The notes beneath the pieces are model-generated. The model had not been told where the DNA came from and did not search any database. It saw only the letters and a list, made by a program, of their open reading frames with translations. From assembly GCA_914767715.1 (NCBI GenBank), contig OU612074.1:24290062-24354061 (forward strand): a stretch of 64,000 nt of DNA, read 5' to 3'. Below are positions 46,870 to 58,055 of this stretch, one piece after another; position 1 is the stretch's first letter; each line of letters begins with the position of its first letter. Origin of the DNA: Membranipora membranacea. Its lineage: Eukaryota > Bryozoa > Gymnolaemata > Cheilostomatida > Membraniporidae. The position numbers were made by a program, and so were the translations under genes.

Positions 46870-49800
46870 CAAGTGCCCATGCATCATCAAGATCTGAAAA
46901 TATGCTCAGTCACAGCAGGGAGAATCCAGATAAGGTACTATATTCCTGTTTGACTAACATTAAATATGTTTCAAAGTGTTTGGTCCGAGCTTTGTTAAAT
47001 TGTAGTGGACCTACCTTTGGAATTGCTAGGTTTCTATTTTCCTTCACTTAAATTTAACTAGACTAGACAGTACAAAACTATTACTAAAAAATGTGTGATC
47101 TGAAAGGCAATGAAAACTAAATGTATGCACTTGACTAGCTACTTTATATTTTGACCAATGACAGTCAGTGTTGTGAGTTATGAGAGGATGCTATTGGTCA
47201 TTTACAATAATAGGCTGAATCTTAACAAAACAGGTAAATTTGTTAGGATTGTTTAATTTGATAATTCCTTTCAATTTTGTGTGCAAAGACCTTAACAGTA
47301 ACTAGTCAACAACAACATGTGCTTGGATAGGTCCAACACCTCTATTTATTTCCCCATTGCTTTACATGCAAACTATGTTGACTTGTCACCTCAATAGGCC
47401 TGCTTCAGATTCTTCCAATTCTTTAACCAGACCACTCAAACTGATGATATGCTCCTGGTCTTCCATATTGGTGACTATGGGTTGAAAAATGGTTGTCAGA
47501 ATTTTTTAGTGGCCCCATATATAAGACCATTGCATTTTGCACACATTTCCGGTCTAATTTACATTAGCCAATCCGTATGCATTGATCTTCCAAAAATGAT
47601 TTTGCAAAAAGATTTTCAAACTTTAATTCAATAGATTTCCATTGCAAATACACCTGAAAATATTAACAGGGTTCAATATCACTGATAGCAGTGCTTTTGA
47701 ATTGGCTACAGCCTCATTTGTCATCAGCATACTAATCATTTTATTTTGGAGGATGGGTGCAACAAGTTGACCTTCACCCAATTACAGATGTATTACCATA
47801 ACTATCAAAAAATTGCGATTGGGCTGTTTTCTCTAAAATCTGGAGGAAATAGTGAGATTTACAAAAAGTGGGAGGTGGGTGTAAAAATCTGGAGGGTCAC
47901 GCCTAAATCGGGAGACTTGACAAGTATGAGCAGCATCAATAAGAAAATAAAAGTTAATTACAAAAACATTTATTCTCAATAATTCAGTCAAAATAAACTC
48001 CTCAGTAGGCACAGGATCAGAACCAAAGATTACCCCTCAGAAATATATTGATCACAAAAACAAAATGAAAAACTCGGACAGTGAAATCTTTCGATGAACT
48101 TTCTTAGGGTGGTGTAGATAACAGAACATGAATCAGTAGCACACTTACGCTCACACTTTAAAGAATATAGTTGAGGTGCTCACACATTACCAGTACATAC
48201 AACAATCATCCATTGCTTAAGATCTATGGCGGCAAAAACTATGAGACAAATGGTTTACATCGACAGTTTGATGACATGTCCTTGACATTTCACTTGTTGG
48301 TTCTCTATCCAATGCGCAACTGTAGAAACTGTAGAACTGTTTACCGACAGCATTGATCTCGATTGATCGGTGAGCTGGATGGTTGGATGGTTGATTGATC
48401 AATCATTACCATTAGCACAGAGGTTTTGAACAAAAGATGGTGGTGTGTGAACAGTTGAGAATAATAGACACAACATACTCATTTAAAGTGCTACACCCGT
48501 GTCTTCAAAGCTGACTTTGCCCCTCCCGCTGGCACTTCTGTAAATTAGTGTGCCTCAAACAAAGTGAAGGGATAAACAGTACCAGATATATTATTGAGCC
48601 GCAAGTACTATTGATATATACTACATGTCAAACTAGAGTGTTATATAAATATAGCAATGGTTTATTGGGAATACTACTACCATTTCCAAACCACACTATC
48701 CTTGCTAAATATAACCACCCAGTGTGCAGCTGATGCACAGCTTGGTCATCAATATAGGTAGGTGTTTATATGATAGATTGAAAACATCATCCACTTTCTC
48801 AACACGTAGAAAAAACCTGTACCAGAACATAATAAGATGTAGATTTAACCTTCAAGCCTTAAACACACGAGCTAACAAGGCAGGGATGGTAGATCATATG
48901 ATCAGAGTGATTTCCTTTGATATTTAACTGCTAGTGTTTATTAAGTTTAGCACATATAAGTAACATTTTATACATCCGTCACATCAATAAGCTCAATTAT
49001 CAATCAATCAATAAGGAAATAAGATCACAAGTGGGTTTCATGATAAACTCGTCACACTTCCCTATTAGATTTCCTTGTCTTACAGCTGACGTGGTGTAAC
49101 AGCAGGGCGTCATTAACAAGGAAACACCTGAAGGTTAGTAAAACTGATGTTCAGAAAATAAAATGGTCGCTACAATTTGTGACAAGTAAGCAAAGGTGAA
49201 AAGAGCCACATCATATCATAGTAATACCAAGGTAACAAGACAAAGAAATATACATGACTTGAAGTGAGTAAAAAGTGTATTAAGAGTTGGAGAACCCAGG
49301 ATCTAGATGGGTATAGAGATTCTAGACTCCCCTGGATGAAGAAACAAAAAAAACAAACTTAACTTATCCAAAGGAATGCTTGTCACACGATACGGTTAGG
49401 CTGTCTGTTGTATGCTGCACATTCAGAGGTATCAACATCAAGCGACAGCACTTAATTAATGATAATGCTAGATTTTTCTAAAATGGAACTGGGAAGGAGT
49501 TGTCAAGGTGCTTTTCCCCTCTCAAATATAACAACCAAACATATTCAGCAAATCAGAGGTGATCATTGTTAGATAAACCTAGATAGTCACCAGTGATATT
49601 TAGTTTGTATTTATAGTTTAGGTGATAACAATTCATAAAGTAAAGACCAATCTAATATTGTTTGATCCTCAAGTTTCAGGGCGTTTCTAGGTTGAATAGC
49701 TTTCTTTGAAGTTTATCTCTCTTGGTACGTAGATGAAAGTCTTTGAAACCAACTAAATTTCGTCAATGATAGCAACTGACCTAGCTGTTTCAAAATATAT

Positions 49801-50155
49801 TGAAACTTCACTTTTATTTTTGGAAGAATGGAACAACACAAGACTTTTAATCCCTTTTGATGTAACGGTGCTAATTTTCCCTATTTGCCTGCTTCTAAGA
49901 ACAATACCCAGATCAAGGGGACGATCAGTGATTAAATAGGCACTCTATCAAATTAAAGGCCTGCCTGTTGGATTGATTGAATTGAGTTATTAGTGTTGTG
50001 ACCAATTTTGGTATTTTTTCCTTATTGTTGTTAATTTTTAACAAATTTCCAATCAGTGTGTATACTGAATATCATTTATGAAGACAGTGAAAATATTTGT
50101 GAATACCTTAGGCATATGTGTATCGGTTAAATACAGTTAACAGAAACATGCGGCA
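46870..50155. other. Spacer between the divergent collagen-lectin genes
   Basis: I found no supported coding exon. A segment at 49086-49133 is bounded by cttgtcttacag and aag|gttagt and could be a 5' UTR exon of the plus-strand collagen lectin. This is weak evidence only. Confidence 0.35.
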
Positions 50156-50165
50156 ATGGATAGGC

Positions 50166-50348
50166 ATAGACAGGCACAGTCATATCCATGTACAAGCCTG
50201 TAACACATCTGGACAGGCACAGTCATATCCATGTACAAGCCTGTAACATATCTGGACAGGCACAGTCATATCCATGTACAAGCCTGTAACACATCTGGAC
50301 AGGCACAGTCATATCCATATACAAGCCTGTAACATATCTGGACAGGCA
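50166..50348. repeat. 43-bp minisatellite, ~4 copies
   Basis: Unit begins ctggacaggcacagtcatat and ends gcctgtaacacat. Nearly identical copies. Confidence 0.85.
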
Positions 50349-50894
50349 TAGATAACACTAGATAAGCATGGTTATGGTTGAAAAGGAAAGTTTGCCAGGC
50401 AAGCCGCCATGTAAAATGTTCATCAAAACTGCGCTTTTAGCCATTTATGGGCAAAAGAGGAAATATGGACATGGATATGAACAGTGTCAAACGTGAAAAC
50501 ACTGAATGGGAAAATTTGAATAACTTCACAGGCGAAAATGGAGAAAAACATTTTTTCCTATGCTGATAACGATTTGACTTAGACTTTCAAGGTTGAGCAG
50601 GAGCGATCATATGAGATCTGAGACATGCCAAACTTGGAGCACAGTGATGGAGGCCAGTGCTGGATATATCTTATAGTAAGGAGTTATTGAATCACTTTGG
50701 CAGCAGTGACAGAATAAATATCAACTATTCATATCACAGCGCAACCATTAAATATCATAATCACAAATTCAAAAAAAGTTTTAATGTTGTGAAACCGACC
50801 AATCAACAGTATTTCTCCCTTCATTTAACTTATATAATATAGTGAGAGGGAAATCTGCTATGTTTAGTTCTACATACTACTTGTTTTTAGTAAG

Positions 50895-53800
50895 ATGTAT
50901 CTAACTATACACAGGTAGATGATAAACTAAACTGTTTCAGATTCTTATTTGTGGGTTGTTGTTACAGATTACTTATTTGTGGGTTGTTGTTACAGATTAC
51001 TTATTTGTGGGTTGTTGTTATAGATTACTTATTTGTGGGTTGTTGTTACAGATTACTTATTTGTGGGTTGTTGTTACAGATTACTTATTTGTGGGATGCT
51101 GTTACAGATTACTTATTTGTGGGATGCTGTTACAGATTACTTATTTGTGCGCTATGGTTACAGATTACTTATTTGTGGGATGCTGTTACAGGTTACTTAT
51201 TTGTGGGTTGTTGTTACAGATTACTTATTTGTGGGTTGTTGTTACAGATTACTTATTTGTGGGTTGTTGTTACAGATTACTTATTTGTGGGATGCTGTTA
51301 CAGATTACTTATTTGTGCGCTATGGTTACAGATTACTAATTTGTGGGATGCTGTTACAGATTACTTATTTGTGGGCTGTTGTTACATATTACTTATTTGT
51401 GGGTTGTTGTTACAGATTACTTATTTATGGGTTGTTGTTACAGATTACTTATTTGTGGGTTGTTGTTATAGATTACTTATTTGTGGGATGCTGTTACAGA
51501 TTACTTATTTGTGGGCTGTTGTTACATATTACTTATTTGTGGGTTGTTGTTACAGATTACTTATTTATGGGTTGTTGTTACAGATTACTTATTTGTGGGT
51601 TGTTGTTATAGATTACTTATTTGTGGTTATTGTTACAGATTACTTATTTGTGGGTTGCTATTACAGATTACTTATTTGTGGGCTGTTGTTATAGATTACT
51701 TATATGTGGGTTGTTGTTACAGATTACTTATTTGCGGGTTATTGTTACAGATTACTTATTTGTGAGTTGTTGTTACAGATTACTTATTTGTGGGCTGTTG
51801 TTACAGATTACTTATTTGTGGGCTGTTGTTACAGATTACTTATTTGTGAGTTGTTGTTACAGATTACTTATTTGTGGGCTGTTGTTATAGATTACTTATA
51901 TGTGGGTTGTTGTTACAGATTACTTATTTGCGGGTTATTGTTACAGATTACTTATTTGTGAGTTGTTGTTACAGATTACTTATTTGTGGGATGCTGTTAC
52001 AGATTACTTATTTGTGGGTTGTTGTTACAGGTTACTTATTTGTGGGTTGTTGTTACAGATTACTTATATGTGGGTTGTTGTTACAGATTACTTTTTTGTG
52101 GGTTGTTGTTACAGATCACTTAATTATGGGTTGTTGTTATAGACTATTTATGGTTATTTGTGGGATGCTGTTACAGATTACTTATTTGTGGGCTGTTGTT
52201 ACATATTACTTATTTGTGGGTTGTTGTTACAGATTACTTATTTATGGGTTGTTGTTACAGATTACTTATTTGTGGGTTGTTGTTATAGATTACTTATTTG
52301 TGGGATGCTGTTACAGATTACTTATTTGTGGGTTGTTGTTACAGATTACTTATTTGTGGGATGTTGTTACAGATTACTTATTTGTGGGCTGTTGTTACAG
52401 ATTACTTATTTGTGAGTTGTTGTTACAGATTACTTATTTGTGGGCTGTTGTTATAGATTACTTATATGTGGGTTGTTGTTACAGATTACTTATTTGTGGG
52501 TTGTTGTTACAGATTACTTATATGTGGGTTGTTGTTACAGATTACTTATTTGTGGGATGCTGTTACAGATTACTTATTTGTGCGCTATGGTTACAGATTA
52601 CTAATTTGTGGGATGCTGTTACAGATTACTTATTTGTGGGCTGTTGTTACATATTACTTATTTGTGGGTTGTTGTTACAGATTACTTATTTATGGGTTGT
52701 TGTTACAGATTACTTATTTGTGGGTTGTTGTTATAGATTACTTATTTGTGGGATGCTGTTACAGATTACTTATTTGTGGGCTGTTGTTACATATTACTTA
52801 TTTGTGGGTTGTTGTTACAGATTACTTATTTATGGGTTGTTGTTACAGATTACTTATTTGTGGGTTGTTGTTATAGATTACTTATTTGTGGTTATTGTTA
52901 CAGATTACTTATTTGTGGGTTGCTATTACAGATTACTTATTTGTGGGCTGTTGTTATAGATTACTTATATGTGGGTTGTTGTTACAGATTACTTATTTGC
53001 GGGTTATTGTTACAGATTACTTATTTGTGAGTTGTTGTTACAGATTACTTATTTGTGGGTTGTTGTTACAGATTACTTATTTGTGGGCTGTTGTTACAGA
53101 TTACTTATTTGTGAGTTGTTGTTACAGATTACTTATTTGTGGGCTGTTGTTATAGATTACTTATATGTGGGTTGTTGTTACAGATTACTTATTTGCGGGT
53201 TATTGTTACAGATTACTTATTTGTGAGTTATTGTTACAGATTACTTATTTGTGAGTTGTTGTTATAGATTACTTATTTGTGGGTTGTTGTGCATTCTGAC
53301 TGTGAATGCACAGTCTAAAGGAGATGAAGACTCTCAATGCAGCTGCTCTGTACTGCAGAATAAGGTTGAGAAACTTGAAGCTGCCATGAAGAAGTTTGTT
53401 ATGATGGTAAGTCTCTTCCCAAATATACAAACTCGTACATCCAACACATTTTCATCACCCTTCCACTGTGTGTGGTTGTCAGTTTGACCATCTTTAGAGA
53501 ATTGTTTTCATTGTAATTACTGCAGTAATCTTTGAACACTGAACGAGAACAGTTACTTTGCTCTCTTTATGTCACCAGTTCACAGCCACAGCACCTAAAG
53601 AGGCGACTCCAGGCCTGAGTAAGGAAGGTGAAGGAGCCAAACAGGCTGTTGAGGAGATGGAAGATAATGATGTGGATTTAGAAGGGATATTGAGTGGACT
53701 TTCAGCTAAAGGTAATACATGATATTATATTATAATGAGGCTGTCTCATACTAAGTACTATACATATTCTCTATTGGATAAGGCTCATTGTGTATTTCAG

Positions 53801-55845
53801 GTACTCAACTTCTTTGGCATAAGCTTGTATGATTGTATGTCATATGGTTGTAAAGAGGGAAGGAAAGTATCTGTAAGACAATAATAATCTAACTTTTTTT
53901 TGAGTTTACAGATTTGTTGGCCCTTCTCAAAGGTGATGATGGGCGTGATGGATTAAACGGTGAGCAATGTCTCATCAATGATTGTATACTTCAACGCTTC
54001 TGATATTTTGATTCTTCAGTTTGGGTTTTGCTACTGAATTATTTTTATGTTGTTGATTCAACACTGATGAAAGAGAATGAAGAGAATTAAAACCCCATTG
54101 ATTAGTCCAAGTCAGATAAGGATAGTGATAATGGTGAGATAGTGTAGTGATGATTTCAACCAGCTACATTGAATTCTTAGCCTATAGGGAGACATTGAAG
54201 TTATAGCCTATAGGGAGACATTGATTTGATTATAATGAATGTGATTTTCTTATTTTGACCATAGATCAAAGTTAATTGTGGTAGTTTAGGCTGTATCAAG
54301 CCCAGCTGTATCAGGCCCAGCTGTATCAGGCCCAGCTGTATCAGGCCCAGCTGTATCAGGCCCAGCTGTATCAGGCCCAGCTGTTAAAGACTAATATTTG
54401 TTTATTTTAGGTCTTCCTGGATATCCAGGTCACAACGGGCAAAATGGTGAGAAAGGAGATAGAGGCGCACCAGGAACACCCGGAAATCATGGATTATCCG
54501 GAGAGGATGGACAGGCTGGAGAACCAGGCACAAAAGGTGTCAAAGGTGAACCAGGTGCTCTCGGAGTTGGCGGTACAAAAGGAGCAGATGGGAGTATAGG
54601 GCCAGTTGGACCTAAAGGAACTCGTGGTGAGCTAGGCTATCAGGGACAAGCTGGTATAAAAGGGTCTAGAGGGTTACCTGGAGCAACGGGAGACCAGGGA
54701 ATACAAGGGTTACCTGGAGCAAAGGGAGACCAGGGTACCTGGAAACAACAGAGTGAGTTCATTATTATGTCATCGCTTAAAAATAAAAGCACACAAAATG
54801 ATCGCACAACTTGGGTGAAACTATTATAAGATTTTCTATCATTTGTAATGATAAAGTTCCAGACAGATCCAGACAGCATTGCTATGAAAAGTAGTAACTG
54901 TGATCTCAGCAAAATCCGTATTTGAATGACGTCAAGAAATCGCAGATAACTAAAGAATGATCGGAGGATCTTGAATACTGATCACCTTTTGTATATATCT
55001 GTAGATCTAGTTGTCTGCCCATCAGGATACAAACTCAATCCCTACTCTAATACTTGTATCCGCCTTGTGACATCATATAAACGCTGGTCTGATGCTCGAA
55101 ACTACTGTAGAGTCAGCGGAGAGGAATTAGCAACATTTGAAACTATTCAAGGAGCAGCCTGGCTTAGAATTCAACAACAACAAGGTATGAGCGATTCAGA
55201 TCTTAATAGTGGTTCATTCAGTTTCAGTGTCTGCCTCCAAGTGTAGCTGTGTGCTGTTCTTGTCCAATTTTACTCGGCCTGAAGGGGTAATTCAACTGAC
55301 AGCGGTATCAAAATATCATAAATCATGAACGCCAAACGCAACTAATATAGCCTGTATAATTTGAAATGGACGACTTGAAATCACTAAACGATTTACAATG
55401 AAACTAGATGTACACTAGATATATATTTTCATCACTTTTCGAATACGATTGGGTATCAGTACACTCCTCATTTACATGGAAAAGTTCACTACTGCTCCGA
55501 AAATGGCTGGGGAAATATGAATGCTGCTAACCATTGAATGGGGTATGGCTGAGTGATCGCTTTACGCTGACTGGACCTTTTATACCTGCCTTTTGCCTTC
55601 AAACGTTTTTTTCCTACTTTTAAGTCTCAGGATGGAATGTTCTTGCGTGGATCGGAGGGAGACTATCTCAGGGCCGTTGGCACTGGCAGGGACTAGTAAG
55701 AGAGGAAATACAGTACAGCTACTTTGCTGATGAGGAACCAAATAATGGCGCAAGTTGTTTGGGCACATATCCTCAAGGGGACTACTTCTGGGATGATGGC
55801 GGATGTGATGAGCGCAGGTTCTTCTGTGAGAAAACAGTCAACTAA
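50895..55845 (+). CDS. Collagen-domain C-type lectin with EPN motif, 358 aa
   Basis: Exons: 50895-50914 (inferred), 53268-53406, 53579-53711, 53912-53959, 54411-54752, 55005-55184, 55631-55845 (TAA). Phases 2,0,1,1,1,1 equal those of the QPN paralogue. Exon 1 (M-Y-L-T-I-H, phase 2) lies 4 bases after a tttttag acceptor. Joining to 53268 gives the signal peptide MYLTIHR then LLICGLLCILTVNA, with Arg at the junction as in the paralogue. A Cys-rich start (S-Q-C-S-C-S) and short helix follow, then an acidic linker. About 40 Gly-X-Y triplets come next, then a C-type lectin domain (V-C-P-S-G-Y to F-F-C-E-K) with E-P-N and W-D-D-G-G-C. AATAAA is at 55914. Predicted secreted, trimeric, Ca2+-dependent mannose-type lectin. 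Intron 1 is almost wholly a 28-bp array of acceptor copies, so correct splicing is in question. Exons 2-7 are secure; exon 1 is tentative. Confidence 0.88.
50941..53291 (+). repeat. 28-bp tandem array (~80+ copies), each unit a 3' splice acceptor plus the signal-peptide exon start
   Basis: The unit reads gttgttacag|attacttat followed by ttgtgg. The first copy follows a classical acceptor (ctgtttcag|attcttattt at 50940), and the last runs into the genuine exon at 53268. Variants include ttatag acceptors, catatt (acceptor destroyed) and about eight tttgtgagt units that create a strong donor motif. A higher-order duplication is clear: about 51300-51960 recurs 1265 bp downstream almost unchanged. 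The unit length is not a multiple of three and lacks stops in most variants, so long hydrophobic open frames in all frames are by-products. Confidence 0.95.
54292..54386. repeat. 15-bp repeat before the collagen exon of the EPN lectin
   Basis: About six copies of caggcccagctgtat end about 25 bp before the collagen exon acceptor (tttattttag at 54410). Each unit contains cag/ccag motifs. Confidence 0.85.
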
Positions 55846-55913
55846 CTGGTTTATCTCCAACTGCCATATCGTAAAATGACAAAGACTTATAGATCTGTAT
55901 TGTTATTTGTCTA

Positions 55914-55919
55914 AATAAA
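55914..55919 (+). terminator. Polyadenylation signal AATAAA of the EPN collagen lectin
   Basis: Canonical AATAAA 69 bases after the stop codon, followed by a T-rich stretch. Confidence 0.7.
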
Positions 55920-55929
55920 TCTTCAAAGC

Positions 55930-56880
55930 AAACCTAATTTATTGATATTCAGGTCTTCTGGTGTTTAAGGATGTTGAGATCGATCTATTTTAACTTCCTT
56001 TATGTTGTTGGCTTACATCCAGTTCATTGTTACTAATTATAATTGACATTGTGTCGGAGGTCAGAGGTCACTTCCACTGACACCTCCATATAGACATCAA
56101 TCTATATATGCACAGGTTTTATTTAGCCAAGGTAGAGTAGGTAGGTTAGGTAGTCACACAAACAAACACCAAAGGAAACATACACAAGTAACATTCTGTC
56201 TTGCTGCTTTTAGACTAAAAATTTATTAGAAAATTCACCGGATAGGGTCTGCCTGTTGTTTCTGGTAAGTTTTATGAGCTAACATTGAGCAATAAGTGGC
56301 TTACTACCATTTACCCAAACGGTGATATTCTCGGGGTCCAAGTTGTTCATTGCAAGACAAACCATGACAAGGAAAACACATGAGCCCAGAAAACCGCTAG
56401 CTTATAATGAAGCAGAAAGCAGTCACAAGCCTCAACAGAAACTGGGGAACAGGGTGACAACAACAAACAACCCCAAACCCCACTAGATATACTTACATAA
56501 CTTCATCCAAGTGGGCGGTCCTCAGAGAGTATGTTTGGTGCTTAAAAAACATCTTGAATCTGTGGAAAATTTGAGCTTGTTCCTTTGAATTCTTAACACA
56601 ACGATGGAAGTAAATCATTAAAACAAAGAGTACATTTATAATGTTCCATTCAGACACAAAAAGAAGTGTGTATCTGGTCAACGGCGACTTAGGGGAGAAA
56701 CTGAGAATTACAGAACAGCTATTTTGTTTGTGGTGATCTCACCTAACAACAATGCTGGTTGATAAGATCAAGGAGTTGTATTCAACTCCTTGATATTGAT
56801 AAGATACATGGGCATGGATTAGTTCTTTCTGGGTTGAGGCCGCCCATCTGACAGGTGGTTTTTTTTTCAGGAAAAAATTG
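55930..56880. other. Intergenic stretch
   Basis: No supported exon. A perfect 12-bp hairpin (atcaaggagttg / caactccttgat) lies at about 56768-56795. A similar one (caaggagtta / taactccttg) is at about 39794-39818. Confidence 0.45.
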
Positions 56881-58055
56881 AGATACAACATACAGTGGTG
56901 CGCGTACCGCTGCACAGCACACAGGTCTTCAGCTAGAAACCATGAGTCAAGCGCTGTTTCGAGGCCTTCTCTAGTACAACCTCCTCATGGCTGGTCCCAG
57001 CAGCATGAAGCCACCCCTGTGTGTTGATGAGTATCTCAATCAATCTCATCGCTCTCTCAGTGCATTTTGTAAGTTTCGGTGGTTTGACATAATTTGTGTG
57101 TTTACGCTGTTGCGCAACCAGGGAGGCTGCCAACTCGTCATTGTTTCAGTGTAACAAAGTTCGCCCCATCACTCTCATGCTTATACTCTAAGCCAAACCA
57201 GTGCAGGGAAGATTGCATTCCATCGACTCATCGGCGCAACATCGCTAATCGTCAAGGCACCCGCCTCTCGTGCCTTAGTTCACTACTCAAATTCACCACA
57301 TTGAGCATAGTACAACTCATACACAAGTCAGAGAGATGACTTGTTTGCGCTACAGCCAGTGGGCTGACTGTGATCTCCTGTCTCGCTCTGCCTGCATAAT
57401 ATGCGATGGCCAAGCTTTTAATCCTATGTTTGTAATGCCTTAGATCTAACTCAGATTCACTTTGGTTTTTCACCCTGCAGAGATTAAAATACTTTAATTT
57501 GAGTATTAAAGGCATAATCCCGTTTAGCCTTCTACCCCGAGCTGTTTGCTAATCATCACTTAATCCCCTCAATCGAAATCCTAACAAGGATTATAAACAA
57601 AGGAATTAAATTCTGGCCAACTCCACAAAACAAAGTGAATGTGTTAAACCCCAGCTTACAAGCAATAGGATTATTTAGCTTTTGTCTTCACACAGTGCTG
57701 TTGCCAAATGCCCATGCAGATGCGCTTTCTGCCTCATGTACTATGCTTTTTGTGGCTTGTTTGAGTTCTCTGCCCGACAGCCCAACTCTAGTCAGCAATT
57801 GGGTAGCTGATCTAGCCATGAATCCACGGCAGCCAACTTAAACTGCGAATAATTCGCAATTCCAACCTTTGTCTTGGCATTGTGTCACCAGATCTTCGTA
57901 TCTTGTCAGTTTTCTCTCATGCGCGTTTGAGAGATTTTCTTCCCAAGGCACCGTCAATTCCATCAGTATTAGTGCTTTTTCTTTGTCAGACCAGACAATT
58001 AAGTCTGGTCTTTGGTTCGTGATCACAATATGCTGTGGCATACAGTCAATTTAAA
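56880..58055 (-). pseudogene. Decayed retroelement with terminal restriction-endonuclease-like domain
   Basis: The minus frame from 58041 reads P-D-L-I-V-W-S, L-I-L-M-E-L-T-V-P-W-E-E-N, H-E-R-K-L-T-R-Y-E-D-L. A TAA at 57840-57838 follows, then in the same frame V-G-C-R-G-F-M to about 57650. This succession (PD...ELTVPWEEN...HERKxxxYEDL...VGCRGF...) is the C-terminal region of non-LTR-type mobile-element polymerases common in marine invertebrates. The PD and E-L-T residues suggest a restriction-like endonuclease fold (inference). The in-frame TAA stands where Glu is usual. A further minus segment at 57133-56933 (K-H-T-N-Y-V-K-P-P-K-L-T) belongs to the same repeat and matches the fragment at 27.4-27.7 kb. 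Several stops show it is inactive. Confidence 0.7.

Noticed and set aside
50625-50675. Alternative first exon for the EPN lectin (ATG at 50625, donor ATA|GTAAGG, phase 0)
   Set aside because: A phase-0 exon cannot join any array acceptor without meeting the TGA at 53224. The phase-2 exon at 50895-50914 fits both the frame and the paralogue.
50951-53226. Long hydrophobic open frames (up to 361 codons) across the 28-bp array
   Set aside because: They follow the 28-bp DNA period in all three frames and have no independent start or splice context. The array is intronic to the lectin gene. They are repeat by-products.
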